Below are positions 25,829 to 34,071 of a stretch of DNA of 64,000 bases, piece by piece. Both the position numbers and the translations under genes were made by a program. Source of the DNA: Gracilimonas sp. (lineage in GTDB: Bacteria; Bacteroidota; Rhodothermia; Balneolales; Balneolaceae); NCBI RefSeq assembly GCF_040218225.1, contig NZ_JAVJQO010000004.1:434001-498000 (forward strand). The letters run 5' to 3'. Numbering within the stretch: position 1 is the first letter of the stretch; every line of letters starts with the position of its first letter. A model generated the notes under the pieces. The model worked only from the letters and a program-made list of their open reading frames with translations. It was not told the origin of the DNA and searched no databases.

Positions 25829-26179
25829 TGTGGATTACTATGTGGATTACTCATTAACAAAAGTTGGATAACTAAAATGCCCCAAAGTTGTGAACAAGTT
25901 TCCACAATCAAACCGGATAATCAACATTCAAAAAGAATAACTTTTCGTGTTGATGAGTTTGGACATAGTTTTATGTAAAAAACATATGTAATTGTGAACA
26001 ACAATTTCCGGACTCAGCTAACCTACTGATTTTTATTAGCAGGTTACCCACAAAAATATCCACATGTTTTTAAGGGATCCGGCAAAATTCAGGATAAAAA
26101 AGTTATCCACTTATCCACAGCCTCTACTACTACTACAAATTATATAAATCTCATACTTATTGTATTCTGCTGTGGAAAA
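25829..26179. other. oriC: Chromosomal replication origin oriC (candidate)
   Basis: A 510-bp gene-free gap with clustered DnaA-box-like 9-mers. TGTGGATTA occurs at 25829 and 25841 (12 bp apart); TTTCCACAA at 25899; TTACCCACA at 26044 and ATATCCACA at 26056 (again 12 bp apart). The tandem pair TTATCCACT at 26103 and TTATCCACA at 26111 follows, with TGTGGAAAA at 26171. Right after the tandem pair come GCC and four TAC triplets (26125-26136), then an AT-rich tract. This is the order of a DnaA-trio unwinding element. An imperfect inverted repeat (AACCT...AGGTT, about 26020-26045) lies between the groups. Genes diverge from it: dtd leftward, the DinB-type gene and purM rightward. No dnaA is adjacent. 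Confidence 0.82.
26103..26136 (+). promoter_or_regulatory. Tandem DnaA boxes plus DnaA-trio repeat (basal unwinding element)
   Basis: TTATCCACT and TTATCCACA overlap by one base, followed by a GC stretch (GCC) and TC(TAC)x4, then AAATTATATAAATC. In Bacillus and many other bacteria the same order loads DnaA onto one strand to open the duplex. Here the opening site would be the AT-rich tract from 26137. Confidence 0.82.
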
Positions 26180-26326
26180 GAAAGGGAAAAAGTTCAAAAA
26201 ACACTCTGCTAAACATTCTATATTTAGGTGATCTTATTGAAGAGTGATGAAGTGAGAAATATTTATAGTCTCAATTTATTCACGACAAGAACTTCCATTC
26301 AAACCTTTTAGTGTTTTAGAGATTTC

Positions 26327-26857
26327 GTGGCAGACAAGAAACAATATCCCATAGGCAAACCTTCTTTTTCTGAAGATTATTCTCAGGAAGATCTGGATCA
26401 ATGGATTGATGATATTGCCTTACTTCCAGAGCATATCCGAAATGAAATTAAAGGATGTTCTGATGATGTTTTACTTACTCCGTATAGAGAAAATGGATGG
26501 ACGGTCAGACAAGTTATCAGCCACTTACTTGATAGCCATCTAAACACTATTGTAAGAATTAAAACAGCTTTGACGGAAGATAATCCAACCATTCGGCCTT
26601 ATAACCAGGATGGCTGGGTGCAGGTAGATTTCCAGTTTGAAATTCCATTAGAGCTTACTCTTGATATGCTGGAAAATACCCATGAAATGATGGTTCGTAT
26701 TTATCAAAGTTTAAATGAGAACCAATGGGAACGAACCTTTACCAATCCTGAATCAGGAATTACATTTACACTGGCCAGATCAGCTGCTCATTATGCCTGG
26801 CATTCTAATCATCATTTGGCACATATACGACTCGTAACACAACAAGAAAAATCGTAG
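26327..26857 (+). CDS. DinB-superfamily protein, YfiT/BstA-like
   Basis: A 176-residue four-helix protein with the YfiT start pattern (YPIGKPSFSEDYSQEDLDQWI), the first metal-ligand helix VRQVISHLLDSHLN and the C-terminal YAWHSNHHLAHI. These give the three-histidine site of this metal-dependent transferase/hydrolase family; the Bacillus relatives transfer bacillithiol. GTG 26327 is the start (VADKKQ); no ATG exists upstream in frame. It is the first rightward gene after oriC, 6 bases before purM. Confidence 0.88.
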   Translation: MADKKQYPIGKPSFSEDYSQEDLDQWIDDIALLPEHIRNEIKGCSDDVLLTPYRENGWTVRQVISHLLDSHLNTIVRIKTALTEDNPTIRPYNQDGWVQVDFQFEIPLELTLDMLENTHEMMVRIYQSLNENQWERTFTNPESGITFTLARSAAHYAWHSNHHLAHIRLVTQQEKS

Positions 26858-26863
26858 CAATTA

Positions 26864-27871
26864 ATGTCTGATAAGAAACAAATTACCTACAAAGATTCCG
26901 GAGTAGATATCAAAGCCGGAGAAGAAATGGTTGAATCAATCAAAGGTGTGGTCAAAGACACTCACGGACCAGAGGTTCTTTCAAATATTGGTGGTTTTGG
27001 AGGCTTTTTCAGACCGGATTTAGGGGCTTATAAAAAGCCTGTTTTTGTAAGTTCGGTAGATGGGGTTGGAACTAAATTGATTGTGGCTTTTAAAGCAGGA
27101 AAATATGACACCGTTGGTCAGGATCTGGTTAATCATTGTGTGAATGATATAGCCGTATGCGGAGCAAAGCCGCTATTCTTTCTGGATTATTTTTCAACAG
27201 GAAAGCTGGAACAGCATGTAGGCGTAGACGTGGTGAAAGGATTTGCCAAAGCCTGTAAAGAAAATGGCGTAGCTCTGATTGGGGGAGAAACGGCCGAAAT
27301 GCCAGACATCTATGATGCTGGTGAATTTGACCTGGCGGGAACCATTGTAGGAATTGTGGATGAAGATAAAGTAATCAACGGATCTGATATCCAGAAAGGA
27401 GATGTATTGTTGGGTTTTAAAAGTACAGGCTTGCACACCAACGGATATTCACTAGCCCGAAAAGTGCTCTTTAGTAAATATAAAGTAGAAAACTATGTGG
27501 AAGATCTGGGAAGCACAGTTGGAGATGAACTTCTGAAAGTGCACAAATCCTATCTGTCTCTGATTACAGAACTCAAAGAACTGAATGGAGTCAATGGATT
27601 TTCCCACATTACAGGGGGGGGAATTGTAGGGAATACCAAGCGCATTCTTCCTGAAGGATTGAAATTAGACATCAACTGGGATAGCTGGGAACGTCCTCCG
27701 GTTTATGACCTTATCCAGGAAATAGGAAATGTGCCCGAAGATGACATGCAGGCAACCTTCAACTTAGGCATTGGGTTGATTGCCGTGGTTTCTGAAAGTG
27801 AAGTAGATGCGGTTACCAAAAAAGCGGAAGAGTTAGGTGAAGAGGTTTTTGACGTTGGAAAAGTGATTTAA
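26864..27871 (+). CDS. purM: Phosphoribosylformylglycinamidine cyclo-ligase
   Basis: AIR synthase of purine synthesis; it closes the imidazole ring using ATP. The 335 residues include ITYKDSGVDIKAGEEMVE, SVDGVGTKLIVAFKAGKYDTVGQDLVNHCVNDIAVCGAKPLFFLDYFSTGKL, GETAEMPDIY and HITGGGIVGNTKRILPEGL, all family signatures. It is probably co-transcribed with the upstream DinB-type gene and followed by a hairpin terminator. Confidence 0.96.
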   Translation: MSDKKQITYKDSGVDIKAGEEMVESIKGVVKDTHGPEVLSNIGGFGGFFRPDLGAYKKPVFVSSVDGVGTKLIVAFKAGKYDTVGQDLVNHCVNDIAVCGAKPLFFLDYFSTGKLEQHVGVDVVKGFAKACKENGVALIGGETAEMPDIYDAGEFDLAGTIVGIVDEDKVINGSDIQKGDVLLGFKSTGLHTNGYSLARKVLFSKYKVENYVEDLGSTVGDELLKVHKSYLSLITELKELNGVNGFSHITGGGIVGNTKRILPEGLKLDINWDSWERPPVYDLIQEIGNVPEDDMQATFNLGIGLIAVVSESEVDAVTKKAEELGEEVFDVGKVI

Positions 27872-27919
27872 ACCTATCATGGAAAAAGAAAGGAAATAGA
27901 ACAAATTATCTCCCATGCT

Positions 27920-27957
27920 CTCTGAAGTTTTCAGCAAAGCGGTGACTTCAGAGTTTT
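27920..27957 (+). terminator. Terminator of purM
   Basis: 9-bp perfect stem CTCTGAAGT/ACTTCAGAG with a 16-base loop, followed by TTTT, 49 bases after the purM stop. The rest of the gap to 28161 shows nothing recognisable. Confidence 0.7.
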
Positions 27958-28161
27958 GAACCATGATTTCTGCGATTAAAGGATAGCCATGATTATGGGC
28001 ACTTATAATCAAGCAAATCCAATAATCCTGTAAATCAAGGTTTACTACACAAGTCAGCAAGCACCCGCTCAATCCTTGTCATCTGTGTTCCATTCAAATT
28101 TCTTAAAAAGCCTCATCTGTTCTATCTTCTGCAGGAAATCAAATCAACATAAATATATTTA

Positions 28162-29253
28162 ATGATCAATCGATTCCGGGCTTTTGTACGGGCTAACCAG
28201 CGGTATTTACCGGTGGTCTTTTTTATGGTTGGTTTTGTTTGGGATTCCCTCACGCTGGGTCGTATTGATAGGCTGTACGATCGTATTATTCTTTGCACCT
28301 ATCTTGGTTCTCTTACTATTTGTTTATATCTGTTTAATCTGGCAGATGATGGAAAATGGAAAGACACATTTTTTGAGAAATATCAGGATTACCTCCCTCT
28401 GGCTATTCAGTTTTTCCTGGGAGGATTATGCAGTGCATATGTAATCTATTTTTCCCGCAGTGTCTCTTTTTCAAAAACGGTGATCTTCTTCATTCTACTT
28501 GTGATCTTATTGTTTGCCAATGAGTTACTTAAGAAAAGGATCTCCAATAAATATCTGCAGTTTAGCGCCTACTTTTTTGTCAATTTTACCTTTTTCACCT
28601 TTTTTGTTCCGCTGGTTGTGGGCACAATGAATCTCTTTCTGTTTATGGTTTCCGGTGCTATAAGTTTAGGGACAACGCTGGGACTTATTATTTACATCTA
28701 CAACCAAAGTCCTTCAACCAGGAAAGAACTTCACTTAGGAAAAATGATGGGGTTTATTTTTGGGATTCATCTGCTGATAAACACCTTCTACTTTTTCAAT
28801 TTTATACCTCCTGTTCCTTTGGCACTGGACGAAGGATTGGTGGCACATCAGGTAGAACGTTTGGAAGATAAGTACATCGTGACGTATGAACGGGAACCCT
28901 GGTATAAAATATGGAAAGACAACCGCCATGAATATGAATACCAAGAAGGTTCAGATGTGTTTGTTTTTACCTCCATTTTTGCTCCTTCTGATTTCAAAAA
29001 AGATGTAATGCACCGCTGGAAATGGTTTAGCCCGCATACCAATAAGTGGGAAGTTATTGATGAAATTGGTTTTGAAATAACCGGAGGAAGGGATGAGGGA
29101 TTTCGTGGTTATACTTACAAAAATAAAATGATGGAAGGCGAGTGGAAAGTGGATGTGATCACAAAAGAAGGGCTCGTGCTTGGAATTATAAGCTTTGAGA
29201 TAGATATAGATTCAACAGCTCAACCTTATCGATTAAGCAGCCGGGTTTTTTAA
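28162..29253 (+). CDS. DUF2914 family membrane protein
   Basis: 363 residues. Seven or so hydrophobic helices fill the first 220 residues (PVVFFMVGFVWDSLTL, CTYLGSLTICLYLFNLA, LAIQFFLGGLCSAYVIYF, TVIFFILLVILLFANEL, FFVNFTFFTFFVPLVV, LFLFMVSGAISLGTTLGLIIYIY, and MMGFIFGIHLLINTFYFF). The soluble DUF2914 domain follows, with VFVFTSIFAPSDFKK, HRWKWFSPHTNKW and GGRDEGFRGYTYKNKMMEGEWKVDV. The function of the family is unknown. It is a monocistronic gene ending in front of a convergent terminator. Confidence 0.85.
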   Translation: MINRFRAFVRANQRYLPVVFFMVGFVWDSLTLGRIDRLYDRIILCTYLGSLTICLYLFNLADDGKWKDTFFEKYQDYLPLAIQFFLGGLCSAYVIYFSRSVSFSKTVIFFILLVILLFANELLKKRISNKYLQFSAYFFVNFTFFTFFVPLVVGTMNLFLFMVSGAISLGTTLGLIIYIYNQSPSTRKELHLGKMMGFIFGIHLLINTFYFFNFIPPVPLALDEGLVAHQVERLEDKYIVTYEREPWYKIWKDNRHEYEYQEGSDVFVFTSIFAPSDFKKDVMHRWKWFSPHTNKWEVIDEIGFEITGGRDEGFRGYTYKNKMMEGEWKVDVITKEGLVLGIISFEIDIDSTAQPYRLSSRVF

Positions 29254-29255
29254 CA

Positions 29256-29288
29256 AAAAAAAGGAATCATTCATTATAGAATGATTCC
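29256..29288 (-). terminator. Terminator of the porin/binding-protein operon
   Basis: 10-bp perfect stem GGAATCATTC/GAATGATTCC with a six-base loop at 29263-29288. The minus-strand copy is followed by eight T, so it stops the leftward transcript; on the plus strand it follows the DUF2914 stop without a T-run. Confidence 0.85.
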
Positions 29289-29314
29289 TAAAAGTATAAT
29301 CGGAATAAATTCGA

Positions 29315-29737
29315 TTATTTAATATCCAGAACTTTCACTCCAGCTGCATCTGCTGAATCTGAGATGTATCCAACAGCTCCGGGATAAGATTGAACGAAAG
29401 CAATAACATCTGCATCACTTGATCTTTCCAAAGGGGCTGTTCCTGCACCGGAAAAGGCAGCTTGTTGCCAGTAACTGCGGATAGCTCCAATACTTTGTCC
29501 GTGTACATCTATAGAAAAAGCTGCACGGGTCGTGGAACGAGTTCCTAAATCAATAGGTGTAATGGCCGTACCATCATCCCATTTAGATGTTTTCTTTAGA
29601 AAAATATCTGATAAATCTTTCTTTGTAATACTTTCAATGGTATTGGCCTCATTAACAATAACTTTGTATGACTGAGCGGCGAGTTCGCTTGCTCCGATAA
29701 AAAGAAGAATGACGGCTGTAATAAATAATTTTTTCAT
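29315..29737 (-). CDS. Small periplasmic binding protein, PstS-like
   Basis: 140 residues from ATG 29737, which has an AAAGGTG site at a suitable distance; a GTG three codons upstream (29746) is less likely. It has a signal peptide (MKKLFITAVILLFIGASELAAQ), then the phosphate-binding-protein-like short domain: ESITKKDLSDIFLKKTSKWDDGTAITPIDL, TRAAFSIDVHGQS, YWQQAAFSG and SYPGAVGYIS. It is only the single-domain version, so transport itself is not shown. It lies 21 bases downstream of the porin gene and would be made with it; both could serve phosphate or a similar anion. Confidence 0.78.
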   Translation of the reverse strand: MKKLFITAVILLFIGASELAAQSYKVIVNEANTIESITKKDLSDIFLKKTSKWDDGTAITPIDLGTRSTTRAAFSIDVHGQSIGAIRSYWQQAAFSGAGTAPLERSSDADVIAFVQSYPGAVGYISDSADAAGVKVLDIK

Positions 29738-29758
29738 GTTGTTCACCTTTATTCCTTT

Positions 29759-30937
29759 TTAGAATGAATAGATTAATGAAGCAACTACACCGTTGATATT
29801 TCCACTTTCATGGTCATATCTCATGTACTCCAGTTTGACGGTACGGGTGAAGCTAGGCTTGTAGTTTATCCCTGCTGAATATCTTTTATACTTGGCATCA
29901 GAAGTATGCTGAAACTCATACCGGGCATAGGGAATGAATTTATCTATGCGATGACTTAGCTGGATAAAACGTCCTTCCAGTTCAACTTCACTTTCTGCCT
30001 GAAGAACCGTTGGGCTTCCTGCTCCTCCGCTAAAATCATAAGCAATGGCATCCAGTTGTATATCACCGGTCCAATACTCGGCATTAACTTCGGTATTTCC
30101 GTATTTCAGTTTTGCATTGTATCCCCAGGTTGGTCGTTTAATACCGGTAGGTGAGGTGATATTCATAGCCGGTGAGCCTGCTCCTAAAGCATTCGGAGGT
30201 AAGGTTATCGCAATAGGCATGGTTTCTTTTTTAGGATTAAAGAATCCGGCACCTACTTCAACATAGCTTTCATAAGCTACACTGACTTTACCGCCAACAC
30301 CAACATTGTAAGAACCATTGTATGACTCACCAATAGTAAAGCGTGAATCTATCTGATCTTTATAGTAAGGCACTTCCTGTCCAAAGAAACTAATGGCACC
30401 AGAAGGCTTCCAGGTTGAGTTGGTATATCCGCCTGCAAAAACATCATACTTTATTTTGAATGATTCACCAATTGAACCATTTATAGAAATACCATCGATG
30501 TTTAAGGGGAAATTTTCATTATTTGTAATAATGATAGGTAGTGTGGCACTGGTATTTACAGGAGCATAGTAATAGGTGTTCATAGGACTTAGTGGGGTAA
30601 GAAAACGGCCTACTTTAAATTTTAAAGCATCCGAAGTTTCTAGCTCACCAAATGCTTCATTAAGCATAAGGTCAAAGTCATATCCCGGACGGTATACAAA
30701 TACACTCTTGATTTTAAAGTTCGAAGCAGGCTGATAAGTAACCAATATACCGGCTTCAGAAACAGAAGCACCATAATTAACATCGTAACCTTCAAGGTCA
30801 TCGAAATAGTTGAACTCTGTTGAAATATATCCTGTGATATTAGTAACCGGCTCCCAAAAGCTTTGTGTATAAGCGTTCTCCAAACCAACTACCAACACAA
30901 GAAGAGTTGCTAAAGCTGAAATTTTCATTTTTAACAT
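29759..30937 (-). CDS. Outer-membrane porin, phosphate-selective-porin-like
   Basis: 392 residues: signal peptide to about residue 24, then continuous amphipathic beta-strands and a C-terminal VASLIYSF with terminal Phe. The strand order (LNEAFGELETSDALKFKVGRFLTPLSPMNTYYYAP) is like that of OprP/OprO-type porins, where this section is a surface loop/eyelet. It is first in the operon with the small binding protein. Its promoter lies in the DnaA-box-containing gap. Confidence 0.78.
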   Translation of the reverse strand: MLKMKISALATLLVLVVGLENAYTQSFWEPVTNITGYISTEFNYFDDLEGYDVNYGASVSEAGILVTYQPASNFKIKSVFVYRPGYDFDLMLNEAFGELETSDALKFKVGRFLTPLSPMNTYYYAPVNTSATLPIIITNNENFPLNIDGISINGSIGESFKIKYDVFAGGYTNSTWKPSGAISFFGQEVPYYKDQIDSRFTIGESYNGSYNVGVGGKVSVAYESYVEVGAGFFNPKKETMPIAITLPPNALGAGSPAMNITSPTGIKRPTWGYNAKLKYGNTEVNAEYWTGDIQLDAIAYDFSGGAGSPTVLQAESEVELEGRFIQLSHRIDKFIPYARYEFQHTSDAKYKRYSAGINYKPSFTRTVKLEYMRYDHESGNINGVVASLIYSF

Positions 30938-30980
30938 GATGAATAAATTTTATGTTTTTGTTCTGAACTCTTCTTTCGAC

Positions 30981-31211
30981 TTATCCACATCAAAAGCCGG
31001 GTTCAATAGTTGTGGGGCGTTTTTTCCCCGATTCGAATAGTTTATCGACAGGAATGAATTATTCTTTATACAACGGATGGGAGATTTCTTATCAGAGAAA
31101 GGCTTTTTGGTAAGATATTGTTTATTGGGGTATTGCTGTATTTATGAGAAGGCAAAACTCCGGAATACCAGAGAAGGATCGGCATTATTATTTAGAGAAA
31201 AGTTATCCACA
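30981..31211. promoter_or_regulatory. Second DnaA-box cluster
   Basis: In a 340-bp gap without a convincing gene, perfect TTATCCACA boxes occur at 30981 and 31203 and a TTATCGACA variant at 31042. A GGGGCG...CCCC stem also sits at about 31015. There is no trio repeat and no AT-rich opening tract, so this looks like a DnaA-binding regulatory or titration locus rather than an origin. The rest of the gap (30938-31277) shows nothing else. Confidence 0.6.
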
Positions 31212-31277
31212 ACAAATAGTATTGAGCGAGGAAAGTTGCGAATAAACAGCCCTTATAAAGAAGAAGTTAGTTAGAAC

Positions 31278-31490
31278 CTACTTTTTATATTTGAATACGT
31301 CTTCCAAAGGTTTATCAAATACGTTCGCAATTTTGAAAGCCAGCTCTAAAGAGGGTGAATACTTGGCAGCTTCAATGGCATTGATGGTCTGGCGCGTTAC
31401 CCCCACTTTTTCAGCCAGTTCAGCCTGGGTCATTTCTCCATTCATGAAACGAAGCTTTCGAATCTGATTTACAATTTGACCTTCTTCCAT
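31278..31490 (-). CDS. XRE-family HTH regulator (YozG-like)
   Basis: A 70-residue Cro/CI-type protein. The helix-turn-helix is MTQAELAEKVGVTRQTINAIEAAKYSPSLELAFKIAN, and the tail is FDKPLEDVFKYKK. Small members of this type commonly pair with a membrane protein; here the upstream gene encodes one and its stop lies one base before this ATG. Confidence 0.92.
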   Translation of the reverse strand: MEEGQIVNQIRKLRFMNGEMTQAELAEKVGVTRQTINAIEAAKYSPSLELAFKIANVFDKPLEDVFKYKK

Positions 31491-31491
31491 A

Positions 31492-31938
31492 TCAATAGCT
31501 CTTTCTATAGTAATAAAGCATGGAGCTTCTTTTTACAATACTGGCTGTAAATAAGATTAGAAATAGGGCATGAAAGATCATGTTGGGTTGTCCTAATAGC
31601 AGGTAACGGTTTTCGCTTACACCTATAAGATTGGAAAGCAGTATCTGGAATAGAATAACAACAATTGCAAAAACAAGGAAAGAATAGGCTCGTTTATGGC
31701 CAATGGCTTCAATCTTTTCATCCCGCTCGTCTTTATTCACTTTATTTTTACTCTCGGTTAATTCAATAATGAATTCTACTATGATAGCAACCCAAAATAC
31801 ATTGAAGAATATTTTAGTGAAACGATCTGAATAATCAGGTAAAGCATCAGGCCACCCAAAAACAAACATCACATAAAAAAATACAACGGAAAGAGAGAAA
31901 CCAATGGAGGTCCACGATAAAATTTCTTGTTTTGACAT
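31492..31938 (-). CDS. Four-helix membrane protein paired with the HTH regulator
   Basis: 148 residues. Helices: SIGFSLSVVFFYVMFVFGW, IFFNVFWVAIIVEFIIEL, AYSFLVFAIVVILFQILLS and MIFHALFLILFTASIV. Between helix 2 and 3 is the charged DERDEKIEAIGHKRAYS, similar to the DUF2178-type membrane proteins that neighbour YozG regulators. The function is unknown. It is the first gene of the two-gene unit. Confidence 0.7.
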   Translation of the reverse strand: MSKQEILSWTSIGFSLSVVFFYVMFVFGWPDALPDYSDRFTKIFFNVFWVAIIVEFIIELTESKNKVNKDERDEKIEAIGHKRAYSFLVFAIVVILFQILLSNLIGVSENRYLLLGQPNMIFHALFLILFTASIVKRSSMLYYYRKSY

Positions 31939-31979
31939 AATTGATTGAATTAGTTAGATGTCAAAAGTTCTTTACGAAG

Positions 31980-31997
31980 TGTAAAAAATATGTTACA
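31980..31997. promoter_or_regulatory. Candidate operator upstream of the membrane protein/HTH operon
   Basis: TGTAA (31980-31984) and TTACA (31993-31997) form a symmetric dyad with 8 A/T-rich bases between, about 40 bases before the operon start. The adjacent HTH gene could use it for autoregulation. Confidence 0.4.
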
Positions 31998-32013
31998 TAA
32001 AAAATTAAATTTT

Positions 32014-32235
32014 TTATCGGTGCTGACGAATAATGGGTTTTAGTACATCATCGAGCCCATTTGTTTTTATCTCAAACATGGTAGCAAGGTATTGGCCAAG
32101 TTGTCCATTTGGAAAACCTTGTCGGGCAAACCATTCCAGATAGTGAACCGGCAGCTGTGTGATATACCGATCTTTATATTGGCCAAAAGGCATTCGGGCC
32201 TGAACAAGTTTTATAAGAAAATCTCTTTGGTACAT
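32014..32235 (-). CDS. DUF3820 family protein
   Basis: 73 residues carrying the DUF3820 signature: MPFGQYKDRYITQLPVHYLEWFARQGFPNGQLGQYLATMFEI. Pfam describes it as a putative quorum-sensing-regulated virulence factor, but the actual role is unknown. It stands as a single gene between the HTH operon and cstA. Confidence 0.85.
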   Translation of the reverse strand: MYQRDFLIKLVQARMPFGQYKDRYITQLPVHYLEWFARQGFPNGQLGQYLATMFEIKTNGLDDVLKPIIRQHR

Positions 32236-32334
32236 AAGTTTTTAGAATGGTTATTCAATTGCTTGCATCCCAAAATGAAAAATAGTAATTAAAGCGCAGT
32301 TTATTGGAATTATAAACCTAAACTGGGAACAAAT

Positions 32335-34071
32335 ATGCAAGCAAGTTGGGTGGCGGCCGCTTCGTTAGTACTTTTCTTTATTGGCTATCGGTATTACTCC
32401 AAATTCCTGGCAGAGAAGATCTATAAGCTCAACCCGGACTTCATGACTCCGGCTCATGAGTATAATGATGAAGTAGATTACGTTCCCACTAATAAATGGG
32501 TGCTTTTGGGTCATCATTTCACCTCTATTGCCGGTGCAGCGCCTATTGTTGGGCCAGCTATTGCAGTGTATTGGGGGTGGCTTCCGGCTATGCTTTGGGT
32601 GGTTTTAGGAACCATATTTGCAGCAGGGGTTCACGATTTTGGAACGATGGTTTTATCGGTTCGTCATAAAGGGCAATCGGTTGGTACGCTGGCCGACAAG
32701 TTGATCGGATCCCGGGCCAAGATATTATTTCTTTTCATTATTTTGATTCTGGTTTTAATGGTTAATGCTGTTTTTGCCTGGGTCATTTCCAATCTTTTCA
32801 TCAGTTTTCCGGCAACGGTTCTCTCTATCTTTATTCAGATTCCGTTAGCCATTTGGATAGGCTATCGGTCATTTAAGAAAACAGGTGGAATGATTATTCC
32901 AACATTGCTTGTGCTTTTTGTGATGTACTTCACGGCAATTATTGCGAGTTATATCCCCATTCTTCAGATCGATTTGGTTCAATATTTTGGCGGTGCCGAA
33001 AACGTAGTACTGTTTGGGCTCAGCGGAATTGAAATGGCATTTTTTGTGTGGATCATCATTTTGATGATATATGTCTATTTTGCTTCCACATTACCGGTTT
33101 GGTTGTTATTACAGCCACGGGACTTAATTAACGCATATCAGCTATTATTGGGTTTGGCAATCTTGTATTTGGGATTATTTGTAAGCAGCCCGGAAATCAC
33201 CGCACCAGCTACAAACCCTGAAACTTCAGATGTTAGCTGGTTCCCGTTACTATTTATAACTATAGCTTGCGGGGCCATTTCAGGTTTTCACGGGCTGGTA
33301 TCTTCTGGAACTACAGCCAAACAGTTAGATAAAGAAACGGATGCCCGGTTTGTTGGATATCTTGGGGCTATAGGTGAAGGATCACTAGCGTTAATTACAA
33401 TTGTGGCAATCGTTACCTATTTCAATAGTACGGGGGAGTTTATGGATGTATATCATTCATTCTCGGAAGCAGGTGCGGTAGGATTGAATATTTTTGTGGA
33501 AGGAGCCGCTCAGCTTGCAACGGCATTACTCATTCCTCTTGAAGCAGCTAAAACAATCATAGCTATCATTGTTATTAGTTTTGCTGCGACCACACTAGAC
33601 ACCTCCGTCCGGCTTATGCGGTATATCATCAACGAGCTGGGAGAAGAATATGAAGTAAAACCGCTCACCAAACTTCATACTTCAACGATGATTGCGGTTG
33701 GAGCAAGTGCGGCTTTGGTATTATTGCCTGAAGGTCCCCGAGGATTGGGTTCCGGAGGATATCTGCTATGGCCTTTATTCGGAACCTCAAATCAATTACT
33801 GGCCGGAATAAGTCTTTTGCTGATAACCATTTGGCTGAAACAAAAAGGACGAAGTATTATCTATACTTTGATTCCCATGATTTTCTTACTGATCATGACA
33901 CTTTGGGCTATGACAAAGCAAGTTGTTTTCGATTGGTCGGGTTACGGGGAAGCAGAAGGGAATATGCTGCTCTTTATTTTTGGAGCTATTATCCTTGGCT
34001 TCACGGTATGGATTGTCCTGGAAGCAATAGCACTGGCTCGAAAAATGGCTAACGAAGAGAAGATCGGTTAA
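32335..34071 (+). CDS. cstA: Carbon starvation protein CstA family transporter
   Basis: 578 residues and about 16 membrane helices. The family core is near the start (HEYNDEVDYVPTNKWVLLGHHFTSIAGAAPIVGPAIAVYWGWLPAMLWVVLGTIFAAGVHDF). It also has ISGFHGLVSSGTTAKQL and AATTLDTSVRL in the middle. CstA and BtsT relatives import pyruvate or peptides. It is monocistronic; its stop overlaps the convergent K+ channel gene by four bases. Confidence 0.93.
   Translation: MQASWVAAASLVLFFIGYRYYSKFLAEKIYKLNPDFMTPAHEYNDEVDYVPTNKWVLLGHHFTSIAGAAPIVGPAIAVYWGWLPAMLWVVLGTIFAAGVHDFGTMVLSVRHKGQSVGTLADKLIGSRAKILFLFIILILVLMVNAVFAWVISNLFISFPATVLSIFIQIPLAIWIGYRSFKKTGGMIIPTLLVLFVMYFTAIIASYIPILQIDLVQYFGGAENVVLFGLSGIEMAFFVWIIILMIYVYFASTLPVWLLLQPRDLINAYQLLLGLAILYLGLFVSSPEITAPATNPETSDVSWFPLLFITIACGAISGFHGLVSSGTTAKQLDKETDARFVGYLGAIGEGSLALITIVAIVTYFNSTGEFMDVYHSFSEAGAVGLNIFVEGAAQLATALLIPLEAAKTIIAIIVISFAATTLDTSVRLMRYIINELGEEYEVKPLTKLHTSTMIAVGASAALVLLPEGPRGLGSGGYLLWPLFGTSNQLLAGISLLLITIWLKQKGRSIIYTLIPMIFLLIMTLWAMTKQVVFDWSGYGEAEGNMLLFIFGAIILGFTVWIVLEAIALARKMANEEKIG

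Noticed and set aside
25829-26119. Repeated 9-mers read as a CRISPR array
   Set aside because: Repeats are 9 bp, in both directions, irregularly spaced, and match the DnaA box; no cas genes are present.
27833-28072. 79-codon minus-strand frame after purM
   Set aside because: It overlaps the purM 3' end and its terminator and shows no family features.
31077-31274. 65-codon plus-strand frame in the DnaA-box gap
   Set aside because: No RBS, no recognisable domain, and it contains one of the DnaA boxes; chance frame.
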